DNA of 64,000 bases from SVQP01 sp045587385 (GCA_045587385.1 JAZNCE010000003.1:29971-93970), one strand, 5' to 3'. Positions 16,829 to 25,871 are shown, numbered from the stretch's first letter. Notes: a model not told the origin generated them from the letters alone. Numbers and translations: made by a program.

Positions 16829-17839
16829 TCAGAACTGCTCAAGGAAACGTACGTCGTTCTCATAGAACAGACGAATGTCGTCTACGTGATACTTGAGCAT
16901 GGCGATACGCTCGATACCCATACCGAACGCAAAGCCGCTGTATTCCTCGGGGTCAATGCCGCACATGGTCAGCACGTTGGGGTGCACCATGCCCGCGCCC
17001 AGAATTTCGATCCAGCCCTCGCCCTTGCAAAGTCTGCAGCCCTTACCGCCGCAAGCAAAGCAGGAAACGTCCACCTCTGCGCTGGGCTCGGTGAAGGGGA
17101 AGTGGTGGGGACGGAAACGGCAACGGGTGTCCTCGCCGAACTGTGCCTTTGCAAAGGTCTCCAGCATGCCCTTGAGGTCGCCCATGGTAATGCCTTTGTC
17201 AACGACAAGACCTTCCATCTGATGGAACAGAGGGGAGTGGGTTGCGTCCATCGCGTCGGAACGGTAAACGCGGCCGGGGGAGATGATGCGGATCGGAGGC
17301 TTCTGTACCTCCATGGTTCTCGCCTGTACGGGAGAGGTCTGCGAGCGCAAGAGGATATTCTCGGTGATGTAGAAGGTGTCCTGCGTATCGCGCGCGGGGT
17401 GATTTTCCGGAATGTTGAGCTTCTGGAAGTTGTAGAGGTCGTACTCTACCTCGGGACCTTCTGCAATAGAGAAGCCCATACCGATAAAGATCTCTTCCAT
17501 ATCTCTCTGTACGCGGGTCAGGGGGTGTACGTGACCGACGCGGGTGGTCTTGCCGGGCATGGTAACGTCCAAGCGCTCAGCCTTGAGCTGCTCTTGGAGC
17601 GCGGCTGCCTTCTGTGCTTCTGCCTTTTGGGCAACGGCTGCCTCGATCTCCTCGCGCACCTGGTTTGCCAGCTGACCGATTACGGGTCTTTCCTCGGCAG
17701 TCAGCTTGCCCATACCGCGCAATACGGCGGTCAGCTCACCCTTTTTGCCAAGGTATTGAATTCTGATCTGCTCAAGATCTTCGCCTGCAGCAATCTTTTC
17801 AAGTGCTGTCTGACGAATTTGATTCAGCATTTCTTTCAT
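16829..17839 (-). CDS. pheS: Phenylalanyl-tRNA synthetase alpha subunit
   Basis: 336 residues. An N-terminal coiled coil (about 1-90) precedes the class II catalytic core with motif 2 FHQMEGLVVDKG, the Cys-rich block CFACGGKGCRLCKGEG, and motif 3 FGMGIERIAMLKY. It charges tRNA-Phe together with PheT. AGGAAGGAA lies upstream of the start. The gene is preceded by a roughly 300-nt leader with a T-box. Confidence 0.97.
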   Translation of the reverse strand: MKEMLNQIRQTALEKIAAGEDLEQIRIQYLGKKGELTAVLRGMGKLTAEERPVIGQLANQVREEIEAAVAQKAEAQKAAALQEQLKAERLDVTMPGKTTRVGHVHPLTRVQRDMEEIFIGMGFSIAEGPEVEYDLYNFQKLNIPENHPARDTQDTFYITENILLRSQTSPVQARTMEVQKPPIRIISPGRVYRSDAMDATHSPLFHQMEGLVVDKGITMGDLKGMLETFAKAQFGEDTRCRFRPHHFPFTEPSAEVDVSCFACGGKGCRLCKGEGWIEILGAGMVHPNVLTMCGIDPEEYSGFAFGMGIERIAMLKYHVDDIRLFYENDVRFLEQF

Positions 17840-17887
17840 GTTGATTCCTTCCTTTTATTTAGAAATTGTTTTTTATAAATATAAAAA

Positions 17888-18138
17888 GCCGCCCCATACA
17901 AACATGGGACGGCATAAAAACCGCGGTACCACCCAATTAAAGGCGTGTGGCGCATAAGCGCACAAAGCCAACACTCTGCTGACAAATAACGGTGTCTGCC
18001 GTGCCTCGCTACCCCGAAATGGCTCACAAGACCTGCTCCGAAGGGAAATGCAACCCACGCCCCGCAAGACCGCTCTCAGCCGTGTCGGTCCTCTCTGTGT
18101 GCTTTTGCCGTGTGCGCTGACTTCATCATCGCATTTAC
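17888..18138 (-). ncRNA. T-box leader controlling pheS-pheT
   Basis: The minus strand carries the invariant T-box sequence GGGTGGTACCGCGG (17921-17935), followed by a strong terminator hairpin (17888-17913) and T-run (17882-17887). The 5' part (about 17940-18110) contains the AGAGAGG and GCTGAGAG-type Stem I elements. Uncharged tRNA-Phe should pair with the antiterminator and let transcription continue. TTC triplets at 18016-18018 and 18045-18047 are candidate specifier codons; I could not place the specifier loop with certainty. This explains most of the 480-bp gap 17840-18320. Confidence 0.93.
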
Positions 18139-18144
18139 CGCTAT

Positions 18145-18173
18145 ATTATATCATATATCTTTCCCGTTTGCAA
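18145..18173 (-). promoter_or_regulatory. Promoter of the T-box/pheST operon
   Basis: Minus-strand TTGCAA (18168-18173), a 17-bp spacer and TATAAT (18145-18150). It places the transcript start near 18138, just before the T-box structure. Confidence 0.8.
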
Positions 18174-18260
18174 GGGGTTTTGAGAATATTTTTGCGAAAT
18201 TCGCGGTGAAATGCAATGCACAACACCCGGAGAAACTGTATTTCGTCCTATTTTCTTTTC

Positions 18261-18289
18261 TTGACTTTCCCCATACGCCATGGTACAAT
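18261..18289 (+). promoter_or_regulatory. Promoter of the BamE-like membrane protein gene
   Basis: TTGACT at 18261-18266, a 17-bp spacer, TACAAT at 18284-18289, and start codon 32 bp downstream. Confidence 0.75.
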
Positions 18290-18320
18290 GAAAACAACGA
18301 TACGGGAAAGGGGATAGCAT

Positions 18321-18914
18321 ATGAGTAAAAAGCAGATCATTGTCTTGCTCTCCTTTTGCGTACTGTTCGCTCTTTTGTTCATGAGCGCGCTTGTCGGTAC
18401 GGCTGCGTTGTTTTTGCTGGGCAATACGCAAGGGCTGGTTGGAGAGTTGCTGTCCAATGCAGAGCTTCCGCCGCTGTTTGAAAAGCTCGATCCGTCAAAG
18501 CAAACAGAGCACGTACCCGAGACAGACGGTATGCCTTCCGAAAGTACGGGCGACTTGATTGAGATCGAACCTTTGCCACTCGAAACTTTGCCGCCCGATG
18601 TAAATATCGAGATCGGCACGGACGAGGAAAAGCCGCTGCCGGATGAAATGTACGACTATTTCGATTTTGATATGGTGCAAATACCGAGCAATGCGGGATT
18701 TTCCAGAGTGCGCAAGGGTATGCGTTTGGAACTTGTGATCAATATGATGGGAAAGCCGCACCGCTATATTCACCTGACCGACGAGAGCGTGATGCTGTTA
18801 TGGAACACGGATACCGAGGAATCCGTTATGGTCAAGGCTACGTTTGGGCAGGGAGAATACCCAACCGAAGAGGACAGATGGAACGACGCCCGAGTGACCG
18901 ACGTGTTCAGATAA
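18321..18914 (+). CDS. Membrane-anchored protein with BamE/SmpA-like C-terminal domain
   Basis: 197 residues. One hydrophobic segment (about 6-34) anchors the protein, with no lipobox Cys. An acidic Pro/Glu-rich stalk (about 55-110) follows. The last 75 residues (NAGFSRVRKGMRLELVINMMGKPHRY, then VMLLWNTD) follow the pattern of SmpA/OmlA (BamE-like) domains, where a GM..eqV...lGkP helix precedes beta strands. That assignment is inferred from pattern only. It is monocistronic with its own promoter and a bidirectional terminator. Its function is unknown. Confidence 0.7.
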   Translation: MSKKQIIVLLSFCVLFALLFMSALVGTAALFLLGNTQGLVGELLSNAELPPLFEKLDPSKQTEHVPETDGMPSESTGDLIEIEPLPLETLPPDVNIEIGTDEEKPLPDEMYDYFDFDMVQIPSNAGFSRVRKGMRLELVINMMGKPHRYIHLTDESVMLLWNTDTEESVMVKATFGQGEYPTEEDRWNDARVTDVFR

Positions 18915-18918
18915 AAAC

Positions 18919-18942
18919 AAGGCAGAGCTGCGGCTCTGCCTT
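18919..18942. terminator. Bidirectional terminator
   Basis: AAGGCAGAGC / GCTCTGCCTT is a 10-bp perfect stem with a TGCG loop. It serves both the membrane-anchored protein gene and the opposing MBL-gltX-glnS-DUF1294 operon. Confidence 0.88.
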
Positions 18943-18950
18943 ATTTCGTA

Positions 18951-19286
18951 TCAAATTACGCCCAACGCAATCACCGCTGTCACGCCGACGACCGCTGCCA
19001 ATTGCAGCACGGCAATGCCAAAGGTCAGCCATCTCTGCCAATGCTGCGTCTTGTGACGGATGAGCGTCATGGTCGCAAACATGGCAAGAGAGCCGCCAAG
19101 CAAGGGAAGGATATAGAACAGCGTCTTTTCGGGAACGCGCAGCTGCACCTTGCCTTTTTTGGAAATGCCCTTGTCGTAGATGCAGACGATCATGGAGATC
19201 AGCGAAATGATCACCAGATATCCGCCTAAGATTGCATAGGGAATTGCCCAAGGCGTCAGATTTTCAAGCATTTGTGCAAAATCCAT
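18951..19286 (-). CDS. DUF1294 membrane protein
   Basis: 111 residues with three predicted membrane helices (about 12-35, 56-76, 88-110). The block RVPEKTLFYILPLLGGSLAMF followed by MTLIRHKTQHWQ is diagnostic for DUF1294. The family's function is unknown; in some bacteria it is fused to cold-shock domains. It begins 9 bp after glnS and is the last gene of that operon. Confidence 0.88.
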   Translation of the reverse strand: MDFAQMLENLTPWAIPYAILGGYLVIISLISMIVCIYDKGISKKGKVQLRVPEKTLFYILPLLGGSLAMFATMTLIRHKTQHWQRWLTFGIAVLQLAAVVGVTAVIALGVI

Positions 19287-19295
19287 AGTTGCCTC

Positions 19296-20948
19296 TTATG
19301 CCTTGAAGCCGTCACGCAGACCCACGACGCGGTTGAAGGTGTCAGCGTTCTTGGAGTCCTTGCAGAAATAACCTACGCGAACAAACTGGAACTTTTCACC
19401 GGGAGCAGCATCGGCAAGGCAGGGCTCAACCATTGCGCCCTCGATCTTGGAGAGGGACTCGGGGTTGAGGAAGTCCAGGTAGGTCTTGCCTTCGGGTACG
19501 TCAGCGGTGTTTTCAATGTTGAACAGACGGTCGTAGAGCATCACGGTAGCAGGCTTTGCATACTTTGCGGACAGCCAATGAATCGTGCCCTTGATCTTTC
19601 TGCCGTCAGCAGGCATACCGTTGCCGGTTTCCAGATCAGCGGTTGCGTGGATTTCCTTGATCGAGCCGTCTTCGTTCTTGATAATCTCGCCGCAGCGGAT
19701 GATATAGCCGCCCATCAGGCGCACCTCGCTGTCGGGCTTGAGACGGAAGAACTTGGGAGGCGGAACCTCTGCAAAGTCGTCTGCATCGATATAGATCTCG
19801 CGGGTCATGGGAACCTCGCGCTTGCCCAGCTCCTCCTTCTGGGGATGGTTGGGCAGGCTGATCATCTCTTCCTTATCCTCGGGATAGTTATCAATGATGA
19901 CCTTGATGGGGTTGACGATGGCAACGCGGCGCAGCGCGTTTTCATTCAGGTCGTCGCGCACGCAAGCTTCCAGCTGGCGCACGTCAACGGTGTGGTCGGT
20001 GTTGGTCACGCCTGCTTCTCTGACAAAGGTGAAGAGTGCACTCGGGGTATAACCGCGGCGGCGCAGACCGCAAAGGGTAGGCAGACGGGGGTCATCCCAA
20101 CCGTCTACGTGGCCCTCTTCGACCAGCTGACGCAGATAACGCTTGGACATAACGGTATAGGTGATGTTCATGCGACCGAACTCCCACTGATGAGGGGGCT
20201 GCTCAAAGCCGATCTTTTCAATCACCCAGTCGTAAAGCGGACGGTGGTTTCTGAACTCGCTGGAGCACAGAGAATAGGTGATACCCTCCAGAGCATCCTG
20301 AATGGGATGCGCGAAGTCGTACATGGGATATACGCACCACTCATCGCCTTGGCGGTGATGGTGGATGTGCTTGATTCTGTAAATAACGGGGTCACGCAGG
20401 TAAGGGTTGTCACTGGAAGGGTCGATCTTTGCGCGCAGCGTGCGAGCACCGTCGGGGAACTCACCGTTCTTCATGCGCTCAAACAGCTCAAGATTCTCCT
20501 CTACGGAGCGGTTGCGGTAGGGGGATTCCTTGGATGCGACAGAACGGTCGGTGCCCTTGTAATCTGCAAGGTCATCCTTGGAAAGGTCGCAAACGTACGC
20601 GTCGCCCTGCTTGATCAGCTGTACAGCGAACTCATAGCACTTGCCAAAGTAGTCCGAGCCGTAGAAAACGCCGCCCGTGGGGGTAGCACCCAGCCACTCG
20701 AGGTCCTCGCGAATGGAGCGCACGAACTCATCGGACTCCTTTGCGGGGTTGGTGTCGTCGTAGCGAAGGTTGAACAGACCGTTATACTTATTTGCAACGT
20801 CGGTGTTGATGCAGATCGCCTTGACCGAGCCGATGTGCAAGTAACCGTTGGGCTCGGGCGGGAAGCGGGTGTGGATCTTCTTATCGGGCTGTACGCCGAG
20901 ATCCTCGTTAATGATCTCAAAAATAAAATTGTTGTTGGTTTCTGCCAT
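19296..20948 (-). CDS. glnS: Glutaminyl-tRNA synthetase
   Basis: 550 residues, class Ic. The opening TRFPPEPNGYLHIGSVKAI carries the HIGH motif in a GlnRS-type context, YDDTNP and the VMSKR motif follow, and the C-terminal beta-barrel anticodon-binding domains fill about 330-550. It charges tRNA-Gln directly. It starts 22 bp after gltX behind AGAGGAT. Having GlnRS means this organism need not rely only on the transamidation route, though GatCAB could be encoded elsewhere. Confidence 0.96.
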   Translation of the reverse strand: MAETNNNFIFEIINEDLGVQPDKKIHTRFPPEPNGYLHIGSVKAICINTDVANKYNGLFNLRYDDTNPAKESDEFVRSIREDLEWLGATPTGGVFYGSDYFGKCYEFAVQLIKQGDAYVCDLSKDDLADYKGTDRSVASKESPYRNRSVEENLELFERMKNGEFPDGARTLRAKIDPSSDNPYLRDPVIYRIKHIHHHRQGDEWCVYPMYDFAHPIQDALEGITYSLCSSEFRNHRPLYDWVIEKIGFEQPPHQWEFGRMNITYTVMSKRYLRQLVEEGHVDGWDDPRLPTLCGLRRRGYTPSALFTFVREAGVTNTDHTVDVRQLEACVRDDLNENALRRVAIVNPIKVIIDNYPEDKEEMISLPNHPQKEELGKREVPMTREIYIDADDFAEVPPPKFFRLKPDSEVRLMGGYIIRCGEIIKNEDGSIKEIHATADLETGNGMPADGRKIKGTIHWLSAKYAKPATVMLYDRLFNIENTADVPEGKTYLDFLNPESLSKIEGAMVEPCLADAAPGEKFQFVRVGYFCKDSKNADTFNRVVGLRDGFKA

Positions 20949-20970
20949 GATTTTATCCTCTTATTATAAA

Positions 20971-22656
20971 TTAAAGGGTTTCGAGTATTGCGTTCAGGCG
21001 TGCTACGGTGCGATCGTAGCCCAGGATCTGCATGACTGTCCACAGATCGGGCGCGTTGGTCTTACCGGTTACGGCAAGGCGCAGGAACATGGAAACGTCA
21101 GCTACGCTGCCCTTGAATGCGGTGGGATCAGCCTTGTACGCCTTCATATCTGCGGTGTAGCCCAGCGCAGCGCCGATCTCCTTGATCTTTTCAAACCAAG
21201 TATTCATATCGTCGGAAATGTCAAAGGTCTTGATAAAGCCTTCAAGCACAGCCTTGATGTCGGCTCTGTCAAACTGCTCGGGGTACTGTTCGGTAAGCTC
21301 GAACAGCTCGTCGTAGAAGAATCCCATGTAGGGGCGTGCGTCCTTCCAGACGGCGAGGTCCTTACGGGGCTTCTTGCCGCCGCGACCGATTGCGAAAATA
21401 TTGACCGCATAAGCGGGATCGCTTGCCAGCAGCGTACCGAACTCGGGATCGTAGGTCTTTGCCCACTCAGTAACAGCCAGCGTGACCTTCTGTGCGCTCA
21501 TGCGCGAGATAACGTTCTTGGAAACGTCATTGAGCTTGTTGAAATCGAACAGACAACCCGAAGCACTCATCTTCTTGATGTTAAAGGGGAACTCGGTGTA
21601 GGGCTTTTCGGGGTTCTGCGCGTGCCACTCTTCGTAGTTGGAGTTGAGCAGCGTCATGACGTACTCGCAAACGCACTCGGGCGCGTAGCCCATAGCAGCG
21701 TAGTCGTCCATATTTGCCCCCATATCACGCTTGGAAAGCTTTTTCTTGTTGCCGTTTTCATCCAGGCGCATGATCTGCGAGATGTGCATATACTTGGGCA
21801 GCTTGAAGCCAAGGTAACGGAACAGCTGAATGTGCTTTGCAAGGCTGGGCAGCCATTCCTCACCGCGAATGACGTGCGTTGTGCCCATCAGATGGTCATC
21901 CACAGCGTGTGCAAAGTGATAGGTGGGAATACCGTCGGACTTGAGCAGCACGAAATCCTCGTCGTTTTCGGGAATGTCAAGTTTGCCTCTGACAAGGTCG
22001 GTGAAGGGCGTTTTCTTTGCGGGATCACCGTCTGCAAGAATACGCAGCACGAAGGGGTTGCCCGCGTCAAGGTTTGCCTTGACCTCGTCCATGGTAATAG
22101 CGCGTGCCTTGAGCATTTCTGCACGGCGCTCTTCTGCCTGCGCCTGCCAGTCGGTGTTCTTGATCTCTTCCTTTTTATTGATCGCCTGCAGAGCTTCCAG
22201 CTCCGCTTCGGTAGTAAAGCAGGGGTACGCAAGTCCCTTGCTTACCAGATCCTTTGCGTAGGTCTGGTAGATCTCTGCACGTGCGCTCTGCTTGTAAGGA
22301 CCGTATGCGCCTTGGTCGCTGACCTTGCCGGTCTCGTCTAAGATCGCGCCCTCGTCAAAGTGAATGCCGTAGTGTGCCAGCGTCTTGATCAGACCCTCTG
22401 CAGCACCGGGCACCTCGCGCTTTGCGTCGGTATCCTCAATACGCAGGAAGAATACGCCGCCGCTCTGGTGCGCCAGACGCTCACCGACGGTGGTGGGGAA
22501 CAAGCCGCCAAAATGCACAAAGCCTGTGGGGCTGGGCGCAAAACGGGTGACCTTTGCACCCTCGGGCAGCTGTCTTGCAGGGTATGCCGCCTCAATGTCG
22601 GCGGGCGTTTTGGTGATCTGCGGGAAGAGCAGATCTGCTAAAAGCTGATGATCCAT
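20971..22656 (-). CDS. gltX: Glutamyl-tRNA synthetase
   Basis: 561 residues, about 70 longer than classic GluRS but typical of a clostridial form. The HIGH-like motif appears as FAPSPTGFVHFGGL, with the catalytic RIEDTDAKRE and the KMSKS-like KKLSKRD. A helical anticodon-binding domain forms the C-terminal half. GAGGAAACTAAC precedes the start. It sits between an MBL hydrolase gene and glnS in one operon. Because GlnRS is adjacent, a discriminating, Glu-specific enzyme is expected. Confidence 0.95.
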   Translation of the reverse strand: MDHQLLADLLFPQITKTPADIEAAYPARQLPEGAKVTRFAPSPTGFVHFGGLFPTTVGERLAHQSGGVFFLRIEDTDAKREVPGAAEGLIKTLAHYGIHFDEGAILDETGKVSDQGAYGPYKQSARAEIYQTYAKDLVSKGLAYPCFTTEAELEALQAINKKEEIKNTDWQAQAEERRAEMLKARAITMDEVKANLDAGNPFVLRILADGDPAKKTPFTDLVRGKLDIPENDEDFVLLKSDGIPTYHFAHAVDDHLMGTTHVIRGEEWLPSLAKHIQLFRYLGFKLPKYMHISQIMRLDENGNKKKLSKRDMGANMDDYAAMGYAPECVCEYVMTLLNSNYEEWHAQNPEKPYTEFPFNIKKMSASGCLFDFNKLNDVSKNVISRMSAQKVTLAVTEWAKTYDPEFGTLLASDPAYAVNIFAIGRGGKKPRKDLAVWKDARPYMGFFYDELFELTEQYPEQFDRADIKAVLEGFIKTFDISDDMNTWFEKIKEIGAALGYTADMKAYKADPTAFKGSVADVSMFLRLAVTGKTNAPDLWTVMQILGYDRTVARLNAILETL

Positions 22657-22687
22657 GTTAGTTTCCTCAATATATTATAAATAGATT

Positions 22688-23305
22688 TTACAAATAAAAT
22701 GCAACGTCCAGCGCGTTACGCAGCAGGCTTGCTTCGCCGTGACCGGGGTAAATGGTGATATTGCCGGGGTACTGTCGCAAAGCACACAGCGAGGTGCGCA
22801 GCGTAAAGGCGTTACCGCCGTGCAGATCGGCTCTGCCGTAGCCTTGGGCAAAGAGCAAATCTCCCGTGAACATGGTGCGCTCACCGGGAATGTAGTAGCA
22901 GACCGAGCCCTTGGAGTGACCGGGCAGGTGCACTACCTCAATATCCATGCCGCCAAGCTCTATCTTGTCGCCGTTCTCCAAAAGACGTTCTGCGGGCTTA
23001 TAGGAAATATCCTGTCCAAAGAACAGGGAAAAGGCGTTTTTGACGCCGTCCTCCAGCATTTCCGCATCCTCCTTATGGATCATGAGCGGAACTTGGCAGG
23101 CACGTCGCAGGGTGTCTATAGAAACGATGTGGTCGAAATGCCCGTGCGTCAGTAAGATGCCCTTCAAGGCAGCACCCTCTTGCTCCACGCGCGAAAGGAT
23201 GCTCTTGGCGGAGGCACTGGGGTCAATGACCAAGGCTTCGCCATCGTGCACCAAAATATAGCAATTGGAGTTATAGGAGCCGGGGAAGAGATTGATGATT
23301 TTCAT
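22688..23305 (-). CDS. Metallo-beta-lactamase-fold hydrolase, glyoxalase II-like
   Basis: 205 residues. The zinc-binding motif THGHFDHI near residue 55, His in HLPGHSKGS, Asp in FTGDLLFAQGYGR and the late His in YPGHGE match YcbL/GloB-type enzymes. These hydrolyse thioesters such as hydroxyacyl-glutathione or related substrates; the true substrate here is unknown and the short C-terminus lacks the glutathione-binding domain of GloB. First gene of the gltX-glnS operon, starting behind GCGGAGA. Confidence 0.85.
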   Translation of the reverse strand: MKIINLFPGSYNSNCYILVHDGEALVIDPSASAKSILSRVEQEGAALKGILLTHGHFDHIVSIDTLRRACQVPLMIHKEDAEMLEDGVKNAFSLFFGQDISYKPAERLLENGDKIELGGMDIEVVHLPGHSKGSVCYYIPGERTMFTGDLLFAQGYGRADLHGGNAFTLRTSLCALRQYPGNITIYPGHGEASLLRNALDVAFYL

Positions 23306-23336
23306 AATTTCTCCGCTTTACATAAATATTCATATT

Positions 23337-23365
23337 ATTATATCACATTCATTTCGCTTTGTCTA
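23337..23365 (-). promoter_or_regulatory. Promoter of the MBL-gltX-glnS operon
   Basis: Minus-strand TAGACA (23360-23365), 17-bp spacer, TATAAT (23337-23342). The preceding gene's terminator is only about 15 bp away. Confidence 0.75.
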
Positions 23366-23377
23366 TACTTTCCGCGC

Positions 23378-23409
23378 AAAAAAAGTGCCGCGATTTGCAT
23401 CACGGCACT
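23378..23409 (-). terminator. Terminator after the peptide-binding lipoprotein gene
   Basis: AGTGCCG / CGGCACT with a further GAT/ATC pairing inside; the minus strand ends in a run of seven T. Confidence 0.85.
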
Positions 23410-23423
23410 ATATTTTTTAATGA

Positions 23424-25673
23424 TTACTTGTCATCCTCGAACAGGAAGCTGTAGTGAGAGGACTCACCCTTGAAGCCTTCGTAAGAGAACTCACCGTCAA
23501 TCCAAACCTTATCGTTGGACTTGAACTTGTTGTAAATGTAGGACTGTCTGTCTTCGCAGTAAGCCTGGAAGTTTGCCTCGAGGAAATCCTCAACCTTTTC
23601 AAGGTAAGACTTGTAACCGGAAGCGGTCGTCTTGGTCAGCACCAGCGTGTTGGTGTAGGTGTCCTTGATCTTGTTGATGTTGCCGGAGGTCAGGGAAACG
23701 TACTGGTTTGCAACGATGGGAGTTACGGGAACTTCATCCATCAGAATGTCCTCTGCTGCGTGCAAGAGAGTTGCGCGGTCAGCAAGGTAGGTCTTGGTGT
23801 TGGGGGTGATACCGTACTTTTCGTAAACTGCGGTGATTGCTGCGTAGGTAGCGTCGGCATCTGCCTTTGCTGCCGTAGCGTCACCATCGTGTCTTGCAAT
23901 AAAGTAGTCGTTACCGTACGCGGTGTTCAGGAAGTATTTGTAGAAGTCGTTGTAGTACTGCAGGAAGTAAACTGCTTCCATCAGAGTGTTGTATTCCTCG
24001 TTGTCAAAGCCGGTAACGTGGGGGGTGAGCAGGTAGTTCTCGGTGTCGGACATATCCATTGCCTGACCGGAAAATGCCTTTGCGAAGGGAGCAAGGATAG
24101 TGTAAGCATCCATGGTTACAGCACCCATATCCATTGCCATAACCTCGTACTTACCTGCTACGAGATCTTCCATATAAAGGTCGTCACAGATATCTTCGGG
24201 AACGGAGTCGGTCCACTTGTAGTAGTCGTTGTTGAGAATGGTGCCTCTCTTATTGACCTTTACGTCAAAGCCGAGAGCTTCCCACTGATCTGCAACCATC
24301 TCAGCGATTGCAACGTGCATTTCGTCGTAAGCAGCAACCGTGATAGAGAAGGAGTAATCCTTTGCGTTGATGCCTGCGCTCTTGAGCTCAGCCTTGAGCG
24401 TATCAACGTCAACGGTAGTCAGGGTCTCGTAAGTGGAGGCAGCAGCCTCGCGGAAGGTTTCCTTGTGGGAGTTGGTGTTGAAGATACCGTTGGGAACGAT
24501 ACCGGTAGCAACCTCTGCATACCAGATCGCATCTACGATAGCTTGGCGGTCGATTGCCTTGGAAAGTACCTGACGAACGGTCTTGTTCGCGAAGAGGTAT
24601 TCACCCTCACCACCGTTGTCAATCAGCGCGTTCTGATTGAAGAAGTAGGTGTGGTTGGACATTGCATCGGTGGTCTTAACGTCCTTGAGCAGATCGGTGT
24701 ATGCTTCGTCGCCGATCCAGGAGAAGGGAATGTTGTCAATGTACAGGATCGCGCCGGACTCGTAAGCGGCTGCAACCTGTTCATCGGTCATGGAGAAATC
24801 TACAACAATCTTATAAGGGGTAACGTACTTGTCGAGCTTTTCTTCCTTATCAACGTCACGGTAATAGTAGGAGTTGCGCTCCAGAACCAGGAACTTGATC
24901 TGGGCTTCCTTAAAGTCCTTACCAACGATCAGATTGCCGCTGACATCCTCGTACTCGTAGCTTGCGTCGTGGTACTTGGTGTTGTTTTCAACGAACTCAA
25001 CTCTGCCGAGCTTGAAAGGGCCGCTGCATACGATGGTAGCAGGCTTCTTTGCCCAGTCGGGCTTTGCAGTAATGTCCTCACGCAGGGGAGCGAGCGCGAT
25101 GCTGGACAGATTGAGAATGAACTGGTCGTAGTTAATGGGACCCTCAAACTCAACGGAGATCATACGTTCACCCTCTGCATAGATGCAAAGGTCGTCGATG
25201 GACATATCGCCTTCCTTAACGGAACGAGCGTTCTTGATATCGTACAGCAGAGCTGCTGCATCATAAGAGCTCTCTACGTCCAGAACGCGCTTCCACGCAT
25301 AAACGACGTCGTTTGCGGAAACATAAGTACCGTCGGACCAGCAGGTGTCGTTGAGGTAGATATCCATTTTATACTCGTTGCCTGCAGCGTCTTCTTTGAT
25401 GACGTACTTTTCTACCAGGGACTTCTTGACCTTTCCGTTTTCGTTCACCTTGAACAGGGTCTCGAACAGCAGGTTCGCAATAGTGGTAGTACCGTCGTTA
25501 TAGAATGCGGTAGCAGGGTCAAGATCGTATACCTGGTCAGAGAGATACATAGTCAGGTATTGACCCTTGTCTTCTGTCTTTTTCTTGTTCTTGTCGCCAC
25601 ATGCGCTCAGGCAAACAAGAGAGCCTGCCAGCAGGCAAAGGCAGAGAACGGATGCAAGGATGCGCTTTGTCAT
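23424..25673 (-). CDS. Peptide ABC transporter substrate-binding lipoprotein (SBP_bac_5)
   Basis: 749 residues. A lipoprotein signal (MTKRILASVLCLCLLAGSLVCLSAC) places the lipidated Cys near residue 25. The rest is an OppA-like family 5 solute-binding protein, with N-lobe TYVSANDVVYAWKRVLD-type sequence and a C-lobe holding YDEMHVAIAEMVADQWEALGFDV. It is about 200 residues longer than typical OppA. GAGGAGG precedes the start at 25673; longer readings cross the promoter and leader. No permease or ATPase gene adjoins it, so it must work with a transporter encoded elsewhere or act as a signal receptor. Confidence 0.9.
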   Translation of the reverse strand: MTKRILASVLCLCLLAGSLVCLSACGDKNKKKTEDKGQYLTMYLSDQVYDLDPATAFYNDGTTTIANLLFETLFKVNENGKVKKSLVEKYVIKEDAAGNEYKMDIYLNDTCWSDGTYVSANDVVYAWKRVLDVESSYDAAALLYDIKNARSVKEGDMSIDDLCIYAEGERMISVEFEGPINYDQFILNLSSIALAPLREDITAKPDWAKKPATIVCSGPFKLGRVEFVENNTKYHDASYEYEDVSGNLIVGKDFKEAQIKFLVLERNSYYYRDVDKEEKLDKYVTPYKIVVDFSMTDEQVAAAYESGAILYIDNIPFSWIGDEAYTDLLKDVKTTDAMSNHTYFFNQNALIDNGGEGEYLFANKTVRQVLSKAIDRQAIVDAIWYAEVATGIVPNGIFNTNSHKETFREAAASTYETLTTVDVDTLKAELKSAGINAKDYSFSITVAAYDEMHVAIAEMVADQWEALGFDVKVNKRGTILNNDYYKWTDSVPEDICDDLYMEDLVAGKYEVMAMDMGAVTMDAYTILAPFAKAFSGQAMDMSDTENYLLTPHVTGFDNEEYNTLMEAVYFLQYYNDFYKYFLNTAYGNDYFIARHDGDATAAKADADATYAAITAVYEKYGITPNTKTYLADRATLLHAAEDILMDEVPVTPIVANQYVSLTSGNINKIKDTYTNTLVLTKTTASGYKSYLEKVEDFLEANFQAYCEDRQSYIYNKFKSNDKVWIDGEFSYEGFKGESSHYSFLFEDDK

Positions 25674-25866
25674 GGTTGAGTTTTCCTCCTCGTGCATTTG
25701 TAGATCACGGCAACCGTTGGTAGCCGTCGGTGCAAATTGAGAGCCTGAAATTCGGCGCGCAGATCGGTTTTGTGTACATGCACAAAACCAAGCGGACAAT
25801 CCTGTGCATGTTGCACATGAACTTTCCGCGTCCACCGAGAAGCAAGCTCTTATACTCGCATATTTA
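25674..25866 (-). promoter_or_regulatory. Structured ~190-nt leader of the peptide-binding lipoprotein gene
   Basis: The transcript should start near 25866. The leader contains a perfect 9-bp hairpin (GGTTTTGTG at 25766-25774 with CACAAAACC at 25781-25789), a CATGTGCAACATGCAC segment beside it, and an ACGGC/GCCGT pairing near 25705-25725. It resembles no riboswitch I recognise and has no T-run terminator before the start codon. Confidence 0.45.
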
Positions 25867-25871
25867 CATAT

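Noticed and set aside
13755..16865. 1036-codon open frame on the plus strand
   Set aside because: It runs antisense through the ABC exporter and pheT genes, has no ribosome site or family motif, and arises from codon bias in those genes.
23454..25679. Long plus-strand open frame
   Set aside because: It is antisense to the peptide-binding lipoprotein gene, Val/Gly-rich, and lacks a start signal.
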